DNA from: Candidatus Galacturonatibacter soehngenii
GTDB lineage: Bacteria; Bacillota; Clostridia; Lachnospirales; Lachnospiraceae
DNA length: 64,000 bases
Reading direction: 5' to 3'
NCBI RefSeq assembly: GCF_008830185.1
Contig: NZ_WAGX01000007.1
Span: 434,001-498,000, forward strand
Shown in pieces: positions 35,131 to 41,968 of the stretch. Both the position numbers and the translations under genes were made by a program. Under the pieces are notes generated by a model. The model had not been told where the DNA came from and searched no databases. It worked only from the letters and a program-made list of their open reading frames with translations. Within the stretch, counting starts at the first letter, position 1, and each line of letters begins with the position of its first letter.

Positions 35131-35676
35131 ATGACAAGAGAAGCAGCGTGGGAGCTACTAACACAATACAACAAAGAACCATTTCATTTAGAACATGCAC
35201 AAGTGGTTGAGCAAACCATGAAGTATTTTGCACGTAAATTAGGATATGAGAAGGAGGAAGAGTTCTGGGGGATTGTAGGGCTCCTTCATGATCTTGATTT
35301 TGAACAATATCCCAATGAACATTGTATCAAAAGTCAAGAAATTATGAGAGAACATGGTATAGAAGAGAGTATCATTCATGCAACGGCCAGTCATGGATAT
35401 GATATCACCGTTGATATAAAGCCAGAACATGAGATGGAGAAAGTACTCTATGCAGTAGATGAGCTGACTGGACTAATTGGAGCAGCAGTGTTAATGCGCC
35501 CATCTAAGAGTGTTCAGGATTTGGAACTAAAGTCTGTTAAGAAAAAGTATAAGAGCAAGGGATTTGCGGCGGGATGTTCCAGAGAAGTTATTGAAAAAGG
35601 TGCCAATATGCTTGGGTGGACACTTGATGAGTTAATCTTGCAAACCATAGAGGCGTTGAAGACGTTTCAAGATTAA
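35131..35676 (+). CDS. HD-domain phosphohydrolase family protein
   Basis: 181-aa soluble protein with an HD metal-dependent hydrolase fold. Conserved metal ligands are visible: H in EHAQVVEQ, HD in GLLHDLDFE, H in ATASHGYD, and D in YAVDELTG. This pattern matches the small HDIG-type proteins of Firmicutes, often annotated only as hydrolases. Substrate unknown; nucleotides are the usual targets of the superfamily. AAAGGAG upstream. It stands between metQ and the rhodanese fusion gene, each with separate promoters, so no functional link is certain. Confidence 0.82.
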   Translation: MTREAAWELLTQYNKEPFHLEHAQVVEQTMKYFARKLGYEKEEEFWGIVGLLHDLDFEQYPNEHCIKSQEIMREHGIEESIIHATASHGYDITVDIKPEHEMEKVLYAVDELTGLIGAAVLMRPSKSVQDLELKSVKKKYKSKGFAAGCSREVIEKGANMLGWTLDELILQTIEALKTFQD

Positions 35677-35709
35677 GCAAAAGTAAAATTTACCATGTAA
35701 AACACCTTA

Positions 35710-35738
35710 TTGCGTTCATTCTCATTTCCTAGTATAAT
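35710..35738 (+). promoter_or_regulatory. Promoter of the rhodanese-PP-loop gene
   Basis: TTGCGT (35710-35715), 17-bp spacer, TATAAT (35733-35738). Confidence 0.65.
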
Positions 35739-35777
35739 CAATCCGTATCGATTAACAACAAATGATGGAGTGATAAA

Positions 35778-36938
35778 ATGAAATCAATAGATTTAACCAT
35801 AGACCAATTAAAACAGTTACAAGAAAATGAGTACCAGCTCATCGATATGAGGGATAATATAGCTTATCAGCATGGATATATTCCAGGTGCAATCAACTTA
35901 AGTGAGTGTGAGTTTTGGAACAACATTAATCAACTAGATAAGAGTAAGAAAATTATTTTGTACTGTATGAAAGGCATCATCAGTAAGGATGTTGCAATTG
36001 AATTAACCGAACAAGGGTATGAGGCATATAATCTTGATGGAGGATATGGAAAATGGCTCATAGATACCTTTAAAAAAGAAGAAGTTCGTTATAAAGAGAT
36101 TGAAAAGAGCATTCAAAAGAAATATCACAAAGAGATTATGAGTAAATTTACCAAGGCAGTAAAAGAATATGAACTGGTAAAAGAAGGAGATAAGATAGCA
36201 GTTTGTATCTCTGGTGGAAAAGACTCCATGTTGATGGCAAAATTATTTCAGGAATTGCAGCGCTATAAAAAGGTAAACTTTGAGCTTGTATTTCTTGTGA
36301 TGGATCCAGGTTACAATGAAACAAATAGACAGGTTATTGAGAAAAATGCGAAATTGCTTAATATACCAATCACGGTATTTGAGTCAACTATATTTGAAGC
36401 AGTCTATGAAGTTGAAAAGTCACCATGTTACTTATGTGCCAGAATGAGAAGAGGCTATTTATACAGCAAGGCAAAAGAGCTTGGCTGCAATAAGATTGCA
36501 CTTGGACATCATTATGATGATGTAATTGAAACAATCTTAATGGGTATGATGTATGGAGCACAGATTCAGACCATGATGCCAAAGCTACACAGTACAAACT
36601 TTGAAGGCATGGAGTTAATACGACCTATGTATCTGATTCGAGAAGAAGATATCAAAAGTTGGAGAGACTATAACGACCTTCATTTTATTCAGTGCGCTTG
36701 TCGTTTTACCGATACATGTACAACCTGTCGTGTGGATGGAAGTACAGGATCGAAACGAGTTGAAATAAAGAATTTAATCGCCAAGTTAAAGGAAACAAAT
36801 CCATACATTGAAGGAAATATATTTAGAAGCGTAGAAAACGTAAATTTAAGTACAGTTATTGCCTATAAGGAACAAGGTGTGAAACATCATTTCTTAGAAA
36901 ATTATGATAAGAATCTTAATGGGGATGACAACGAATAA
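35778..36938 (+). CDS. Rhodanese domain fused to a TtcA-like PP-loop tRNA thiolation enzyme
   Basis: 386-aa two-domain protein. Residues 1-105 are a rhodanese domain with the active cysteine C63 in ILYCMKGIISKDV, which would carry a persulfide. Residues about 120-386 are an N-type ATP pyrophosphatase with PP-loop SGGKDS (145-150), and cysteine motifs PCYLCARMRRG and CACRFTDTCTTC expected to hold an Fe-S cluster and catalytic cysteines as in TtcA/TtuA. HHYDDVIETILM is also a family motif. It probably activates a tRNA base with ATP and inserts sulfur supplied by its own rhodanese. The target base (C32, as for TtcA, or another) cannot be told. Promoter at 35710, terminator after. Confidence 0.87.
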   Translation: MKSIDLTIDQLKQLQENEYQLIDMRDNIAYQHGYIPGAINLSECEFWNNINQLDKSKKIILYCMKGIISKDVAIELTEQGYEAYNLDGGYGKWLIDTFKKEEVRYKEIEKSIQKKYHKEIMSKFTKAVKEYELVKEGDKIAVCISGGKDSMLMAKLFQELQRYKKVNFELVFLVMDPGYNETNRQVIEKNAKLLNIPITVFESTIFEAVYEVEKSPCYLCARMRRGYLYSKAKELGCNKIALGHHYDDVIETILMGMMYGAQIQTMMPKLHSTNFEGMELIRPMYLIREEDIKSWRDYNDLHFIQCACRFTDTCTTCRVDGSTGSKRVEIKNLIAKLKETNPYIEGNIFRSVENVNLSTVIAYKEQGVKHHFLENYDKNLNGDDNE

Positions 36939-36968
36939 AAGAGCGTAATAATTATATTTACAGTCAAG

Positions 36969-36996
36969 AAAGAACACAGATTTTGTGTTCTTTTTC
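36969..36996 (+). terminator. Terminator after the rhodanese-PP-loop gene
   Basis: AAAGAACACA (36969-36978) pairs with TGTGTTCTTT (36984-36993), followed by TTTC. Confidence 0.85.
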
Positions 36997-37167
36997 TAAT
37001 GGAAAACATGAATAATGTAGAAGGATTTATGTACTAGTATTATTAATAAAATCATATTATGATTGTTTGAGATAAAGACAAAGGAGAGAGTAAAAAGAAC
37101 AATGAAAATTAACTATTTTGGGGTTTTATCATAATATATATTTTGAATAAAAGTATGGCGGTAAATT

Positions 37168-37749
37168 ATGTATCTGATTATGCTGATACTCATTACATTC
37201 GCATCCACGGCGGATAGTTTTATTATAGGCTTTAACTATGGATTAAAAAAGGTTTCGATTAATAACACCTCTAATTTTTATATAGCAATGGTTACTTGTG
37301 TTGGAACATTTTTATCCATGCATTTTGGTAAAATCCTAGGCGATTTAATGTCAGTTAAGGCTGCAAATATGATTGGAGGAATGCTACTGATTCTTCTTGG
37401 CATGTACATGTTAAAAATGTCGGTTTTGCCAAAAAGAAATAAAATACTTGAAATGAGCGAAGATCCAACAATCGTAGATGAGGATAAATCACAGGTTATT
37501 GAATTAAAAGAGGCAATATTAATTGGTGTAATTCTTAGTGTAAATAATATTGGTATGGGAGTCGGAGCTGGAATTACAGGTATGCCCGTATTTATTACAC
37601 CATTAATATGTGGAATTGCAAGTTTTCTTTTTGTGAAAAGTGGCAGTCTACTAGGTGGGCTATTAAAAAGCCGAAGGCTCTCAGGATATTTTGAAATAGT
37701 ATCATCCGTGTTTGTTTTAATACTTGGAATTTTAGGTTTTTTTAATTAA
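37168..37749 (+). CDS. YtaF/MntP-like membrane protein
   Basis: 193-aa protein with six predicted membrane segments in two halves, of the MntP/YtaF family. The N-terminal ITFASTADSFIIGFNYGL and the second-half ILSVNNIGMGVGAGITG are duplicated acidic/Asn-containing helices typical of this LysE-superfamily group. Closest in layout to Bacillus YtaF, linked to sporulation, rather than the Mn exporter MntP; the role is inferred. The start at 37168 has a TGGCGG SD. A ten-codon ORF with a stronger SD (AAAGGAGAG, ATG at 37102) lies upstream, meaning unknown. Confidence 0.82.
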   Translation: MYLIMLILITFASTADSFIIGFNYGLKKVSINNTSNFYIAMVTCVGTFLSMHFGKILGDLMSVKAANMIGGMLLILLGMYMLKMSVLPKRNKILEMSEDPTIVDEDKSQVIELKEAILIGVILSVNNIGMGVGAGITGMPVFITPLICGIASFLFVKSGSLLGGLLKSRRLSGYFEIVSSVFVLILGILGFFN

Positions 37750-37765
37750 GTGTTTATAAATTTAA

Positions 37766-37817
37766 TTGACTAAAAACATTTATTTGACTATATTATTAAG
37801 GTAGTACATTAGTACTA
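37766..37817 (+). promoter_or_regulatory. Promoter and dyad of secreted paralog 1
   Basis: TTGACT (37766-37771), 17-bp spacer, TATATT (37789-37794). TAGTAC-ATTA-GTACTA (37802-37817) is a perfect dyad right at the predicted start. The same layout is repeated before paralog 2. Confidence 0.6.
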
Positions 37818-37843
37818 AAATACTTATGAAAAGGGGTTATTAA

Positions 37844-38647
37844 ATGAAGATTATTAAGAAACTATTCACAGCATTCCTTGCACTCACACTTGTTATAGGT
37901 GTATTATTGGTGCCATCAACACAGGCAAAAGCTGATAGCTATGGAGCAGTACCTAAAAAAGTTAGAATCTATGCAATGACATCAAAACAAACATTAAGTT
38001 TTGATTTACCAGGGTATGGTTACACAATTGCAAACTTAAAGTCTAGTAATAGTAAATTGAAGGTGAAACAAACTTTTTATAGAACCGAAGAAGGTTACAC
38101 GGAAAATAGTAATTTTGCAACCATTTCTTTGTATGCTAGTAAAGAAGGAACTTATAAAGTGTCTTTTGACATTTTAGATGCGCAGGGAAAGAAAGTAAGC
38201 TCTAAAAAGATTACTGTTTATGCACGCAACGATAGTCCATTAAAAACTTTGAAGTTAGGAAAAAATACCATTACTTCTACTACTGTTAATGATGCAAATA
38301 TGAAAACTACCGATAATTACTTATTAAAAGGTAATTCAGGTAAAGTTAAAGTAACTTTAGCAAAAGGTTATAAATTGAAAAAGATAGAATATGGTATCTA
38401 TGATAAAGCAAAAAAAGAAATAGTATATACTACAGTTAAGAATAATAAAAAGATTACTTATGGTAAAGATTCTTCAGAGTATTCTTCAAAAGATGAATAT
38501 TTTGATGAAGACGAAGGTAAATATATCAGAAGAAAATACTGGACAAAAAGTGCAGTGGCAGGTACATTTATTCGTGTATCTTATCTAGATAAATATACAA
38601 AGCAAGAGAACACACTTTCTTATAGCTTCTATAAATTGTTATATTAA
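37844..38647 (+). CDS. Secreted protein of unknown function, tandem paralog 1
   Basis: 267-aa exported protein: basic N-terminus, hydrophobic stretch LFTAFLALTLVIGVLLVP and a cleavage site near TQAKA-DS. The mature part is beta-rich, Lys/Ser/Tyr-rich, with the segment YKVSFDILDAQGKKVSSKKI that resembles an Ig-like or bacterial surface-adhesion strand pattern, then GNSGKVKVTLAKGYKLKKIEYGIYDKAKKE (parts named) and a C-terminal YSFYKLLY. No lipobox, no LPxTG, no catalytic motif seen. It is about half identical by eye to the next gene, so the pair arose by duplication. AAAAGGGG precedes the start. Function unknown. Confidence 0.75.
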   Translation: MKIIKKLFTAFLALTLVIGVLLVPSTQAKADSYGAVPKKVRIYAMTSKQTLSFDLPGYGYTIANLKSSNSKLKVKQTFYRTEEGYTENSNFATISLYASKEGTYKVSFDILDAQGKKVSSKKITVYARNDSPLKTLKLGKNTITSTTVNDANMKTTDNYLLKGNSGKVKVTLAKGYKLKKIEYGIYDKAKKEIVYTTVKNNKKITYGKDSSEYSSKDEYFDEDEGKYIRRKYWTKSAVAGTFIRVSYLDKYTKQENTLSYSFYKLLY

Positions 38648-38654
38648 CTAGCTT

Positions 38655-38694
38655 AGTCCTTTCGATTAAATAGAAAATCGAAAGGACTTTTTTT
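38655..38694 (+). terminator. Terminator after secreted paralog 1
   Basis: AGTCCTTTCGATT (38655-38667) pairs exactly with AATCGAAAGGACT (38676-38688), followed by seven T. Confidence 0.92.
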
Positions 38695-38730
38695 GAAAGA
38701 AACAGCGTTAGCTTAAACGTAATCTTCCTA

Positions 38731-38781
38731 TTGACAGAAAATACCAATTAATTATATTATTAGAATAGTATAAAAGTACTA
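38731..38781 (+). promoter_or_regulatory. Promoter and dyad of secreted paralog 2
   Basis: TTGACA (38731-38736), 16-bp spacer, TATATT (38753-38758). TAGTAT-AAAA-GTACTA (38766-38781) repeats the dyad of paralog 1 at the same distance, with one changed base. The region up to the SD is clearly a copy of the paralog 1 upstream region. Confidence 0.6.
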
Positions 38782-38806
38782 TAAAACTTATGAAGAGGGG
38801 AAACAT

Positions 38807-39577
38807 ATGAAAATCTCAAAGAAAATAACATCCATTTTACTTGCATTAACATTTGTAATTGGTTTGTTTGCTATGCCATCTAATGCGGTAAAAGCACAAT
38901 CCTACGGATCAGTACCTAAAAAGGTAAGAATGTATTCCGATTCCACTTATCAAACGTTTAGTTTTGATTTAGGTGGATATGGATATTCAATCAAAGGATT
39001 AAAGTCAAATAGTAGCAAGTTGAAAGTAAAGCAAACGTATCAACGTACAGAACAAGGAACCTCAACAAACCAAAACTACGCAACGATCACACTCTTAGCA
39101 AATAAAGAAGGGAATTATAAAGTTAGCTTTAACATTGTAGATGCAGCTGGAAAAAAGGTGAGTGCACATACTGTTAAAGTTTATGCAAAAAACGATAGCG
39201 TGCTAAAAACCCTTAAGGTTGGGAAAAATGATGTTTTTAGTGCAAATAATCTTAATTATAGCTTATTAAAGGGAAACTCAGGTAAAGTAAAGGTTGCTAT
39301 GTCTAAAGGCTATAAGTTGAAAAAAATAGAGTATGGCGTTTATGATAAGAGTAAATCAGAATATGTATATACAACAATAAAAAATAATAAAAAGATTACT
39401 TATGGAAAACAGGTTTCAGAATATAGTTATAGCTATGAGTCAGCATATTCATCTTATAAATATAATTATTGGAGCAAAAGTGCAATGGCAACTACTTATA
39501 TTCGAATAACCTACATTGATAAATATACAAAAACACAAGATACCATATCCTACGCATTTTATCGTTGGGTGGATTAA
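38807..39577 (+). CDS. Secreted protein of unknown function, tandem paralog 2
   Basis: 256-aa exported protein, homologous over its length to the preceding gene (shared SYGxVPKKVR near the mature N-terminus, SFDLxGYGY, KEGxYKVSF, LLKGNSGKVKVxxxKGYKLKK, and IKNNKKITYGK). Signal peptide ends near AVKA-QS. A Tyr/Ser-rich stretch (YSYSYESAYSSYKYNYW) is specific to this copy. No known domain recognised. It has its own copy of the promoter/dyad, so the duplication included regulation. A hairpin follows the gene. Confidence 0.75.
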   Translation: MKISKKITSILLALTFVIGLFAMPSNAVKAQSYGSVPKKVRMYSDSTYQTFSFDLGGYGYSIKGLKSNSSKLKVKQTYQRTEQGTSTNQNYATITLLANKEGNYKVSFNIVDAAGKKVSAHTVKVYAKNDSVLKTLKVGKNDVFSANNLNYSLLKGNSGKVKVAMSKGYKLKKIEYGVYDKSKSEYVYTTIKNNKKITYGKQVSEYSYSYESAYSSYKYNYWSKSAMATTYIRITYIDKYTKTQDTISYAFYRWVD

Positions 39578-39590
39578 GGAATTCTTTGTC

Positions 39591-39629
39591 AAGAAGACTT
39601 TAGAATAAAACCAATTCAAAAGTCTTCTT
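39591..39629 (+). terminator. Hairpin after secreted paralog 2
   Basis: AAGAAGACTTT (39591-39601) pairs with AAAGTCTTCTT (39619-39629). The stem is perfect, but the loop is 17 nt and the T tract weak. Confidence 0.55.
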
Positions 39630-39657
39630 GGTATTTATATACTCATAAGAATAGCCG

Positions 39658-39686
39658 TTGACAACTTCATACCAGTATTATATAAT
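39658..39686 (+). promoter_or_regulatory. Consensus promoter of the aspS T-box transcript
   Basis: TTGACA (39658-39663), 17-bp spacer, TATAAT (39681-39686): exact consensus. Confidence 0.85.
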
Positions 39687-39699
39687 TTGAAAATAGCAA

Positions 39700-40005
39700 T
39701 GACGAAGAGAAGTAGCATAAATTATCGTTTCCAGTGAGTGGAGGACAGTGAAAACTCCATAAAGTGAATTTATGTGAATAACACTTTACCAGCTGCAATC
39801 TGAACCTCACTACATAGATAGCGATTAGTAGGTGCGCCGTAGGCTGTGCGACAAACAGCAAGGTTTATGAGTTATGGCAAGTGAAACAGTTTAACGTTTC
39901 AGCCTGTAGAACCGTTGAGTGACTGTATTACAGTAAATCAGGTGGTACCGCGGACATATAATGTTCGTCCTGAACGACAATTCGTTTTGGATGGGCATTT
40001 TTTAG
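39700..40005 (+). promoter_or_regulatory. T-box riboswitch upstream of aspS
   Basis: tRNA-sensing leader. The start GACGAAGAGAAGTAG (39701 on) and stem I distal motif GAGGACAGTGAAAACTC are T-box features. The core sequence TGGTACCGCGG (39943-39953) is the T-box proper, which pairs with the tRNA acceptor end. The terminator is TGTTCGTCC (39962-39970) with GGATGGGCA (39989-39997), then six T. Stem I can be closed by ATCGTT/AGCGAT (39724/39820) and AGTGAG/CTCACT (39733/39806). The specifier region reads CTGAACCTCACT; I see AAC (Asn, 39803-39805) as a candidate and no Asp codon in place, but CCT cannot be excluded. Confidence 0.88.
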
Positions 40006-40134
40006 TATTAAAATTTATGATACAAATCTATAAATTGCCAGTATTATTGAACTTTTCATTGAACTGAACTGAATCGTTATCGCTATTTTAGTATAATGAA
40101 GGTTCGCGTATTTATTATCATTTGGAGGAGAAAT

Positions 40135-41886
40135 ATGAACACATCGAATATGTATCGTAACAAAACAATGAATCAAATTGGCGAAGGAGACATCGGCCAG
40201 ACACTAAAAATTGCTGGTTGGGTGGAAAATATCCGTGATCATGGTGGTGTATCTTTTATTGATTTAAGGGATATGTATGGAGTAATGCAAGTAGTTATGC
40301 GTGATACCACTCTTTTAGAAGGAGTTAATAAAGAAGATTGTATCAGCATTGAAGGACCAGTACAACTTCGTGATGAAGAAACCTTTAACCCAAAGATACC
40401 AACAGGAACAATTGAATTAGAAGCACAAAAAGTAGAAGTATTAGGAAAAGTATATAAGCAGCTTCCTTTTGAAGTAATGACATCAAAAGAAATTCGTGAA
40501 GATTTACGATTAAAGCATCGATACCTTGATTTACGTAATAAAAAAGTAAAAGACAATATTGTTTTTAGATCTGAGGTTATTACTTTCTTAAGACAAAAGA
40601 TGACCGACATGGGATTTTTAGAAATTCAGACCCCAATTCTTTGCGCATCCTCACCAGAAGGTGCAAGAGATTATATTGTTCCTTCACGTAAATTCAAAGG
40701 AAAATTTTATGCGTTGCCACAAGCTCCACAGCAGTACAAACAATTACTTATGGTATCAGGCTTTGATAAATATTTTCAGATTGCACCATGTTTTCGTGAT
40801 GAAGATGCAAGAGCAGATCGTTCACCAGGAGAATTCTATCAATTGGATTTTGAGATGAGCTTTGCAACTCAAGAAGATGTTTTTAGAGCAGGGGAAGAAG
40901 TGTTATCAGCAACCTTTGAAAAGTTTGCACCAGAAGGCTTTGAAGTAACAAAAGCACCATATCCAGTCATTAGTTACAAACAAGCGATGTTAGAGTTTGG
41001 TAGTGATAAACCAGACCTTCGTAATCCACTGCGTATTGTAGATGTAACAGACTTTTTCCAAAGATGTACCTTTAAGCCATTTCACGGTAAGACCATTCGT
41101 GCCATTAAGGTTCATGCGGATATGTCAAAGGGCTTCCATGAAAAATTATTAAAATTTGCAACATCAATTGGTATGGGCGGTCTTGGATATTTGGAAGTAT
41201 TAGAAGATAAATCCTACAAAGGACCAATTGACAAATTCATCCCCGATGAAATGAAGCAAGAAATTGCAGAAATTGCTAAGTTAGAAGCAGGAGATACCAT
41301 TTTCTTTATCGCGGATAAAGAAGAAAAAGCTGCATTGTATGCAGGACAGCTTCGTACAGAGTTAGCAAATCGCTTGGATCTATTAGAAAAGAATGCATAC
41401 CGCTTTTGCTTTGTCAATGACTTTCCAATGTTTGAGTATGACAAAGAAGCAAAACAGGTTATCTTTACGCATAATCCATTCTCTATGCCACAAGGCGGCT
41501 TAGAGGCGTTAAATACCAAAGATCCTCTTGATATATTAGCATATCAATATGATATTGTATGTAACGGTGTAGAATTATCCTCAGGTGCAGTTCGAAATCA
41601 TAATCTTGATATTATGGTTAAGGCATTTGAAATAGCAGGATATACAGAGGAAGATTTAAAAGAGAAATTTGGAGCTTTATATAATGCATTCCAATACGGG
41701 GCACCACCTCATGCAGGAATGGCACCAGGTGTTGATCGTATGATTATGCTTCTTCGAAATGAAGAAAATATTCGTGAAATTATTCCATTCCCAATGAATG
41801 GTAATGCGCAAGACTTAATGTGCGGAGCACCAGGTGAAGTAACAGAACAACAGCTTCGAGAAGTTCATATAAAAGTAAGACAATAA
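40135..41886 (+). CDS. aspS: Aspartyl-tRNA synthetase
   Basis: 583-aa class IIb synthetase of the bacterial type: N-terminal OB-fold anticodon-binding domain (about 15-105), catalytic domain with motif 2 (FRDEDARADRSPGEFYQLDFE, parts named) and motif 3 GAPPHAGMAPGVDRMIML, and the inserted GAD domain (about 290-415). The ATG at 40135 follows GGAGGAG closely; the upstream in-frame ATG at 40096 would add 13 residues with no SD. It is controlled by the T-box leader. Whether the enzyme charges only tRNA-Asp or also tRNA-Asn (non-discriminating) cannot be read reliably; the leader specifier is relevant to that. Confidence 0.96.
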   Translation: MNTSNMYRNKTMNQIGEGDIGQTLKIAGWVENIRDHGGVSFIDLRDMYGVMQVVMRDTTLLEGVNKEDCISIEGPVQLRDEETFNPKIPTGTIELEAQKVEVLGKVYKQLPFEVMTSKEIREDLRLKHRYLDLRNKKVKDNIVFRSEVITFLRQKMTDMGFLEIQTPILCASSPEGARDYIVPSRKFKGKFYALPQAPQQYKQLLMVSGFDKYFQIAPCFRDEDARADRSPGEFYQLDFEMSFATQEDVFRAGEEVLSATFEKFAPEGFEVTKAPYPVISYKQAMLEFGSDKPDLRNPLRIVDVTDFFQRCTFKPFHGKTIRAIKVHADMSKGFHEKLLKFATSIGMGGLGYLEVLEDKSYKGPIDKFIPDEMKQEIAEIAKLEAGDTIFFIADKEEKAALYAGQLRTELANRLDLLEKNAYRFCFVNDFPMFEYDKEAKQVIFTHNPFSMPQGGLEALNTKDPLDILAYQYDIVCNGVELSSGAVRNHNLDIMVKAFEIAGYTEEDLKEKFGALYNAFQYGAPPHAGMAPGVDRMIMLLRNEENIREIIPFPMNGNAQDLMCGAPGEVTEQQLREVHIKVRQ

Positions 41887-41916
41887 GAAATAAAGTGTAA
41901 TTTTTTAGTATGATAG

Positions 41917-41954
41917 AAAAAAGGTAACGGAAGAAAATCTCCGTTACCTTTTTC
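41917..41954. terminator. Bidirectional terminator between aspS and the ABC exporter genes
   Basis: AAAAAAGGTAACGGA (41917-41931) pairs with TCCGTTACCTTTTT (41940-41953). A-run and T-run on either side serve both converging transcripts. Confidence 0.9.
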
Positions 41955-41968
41955 GTGTTCAATTTAAT

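Noticed and set aside
39667-39861. 64-aa reverse-strand ORF in the T-box leader
   Set aside because: The region is explained by the T-box RNA on the other strand; no SD seen.
40060-40097. Second aspS promoter downstream of the T-box terminator
   Set aside because: A TATAAT is present at 40092-40097 but no -35 box at a proper distance, so it is not supported.
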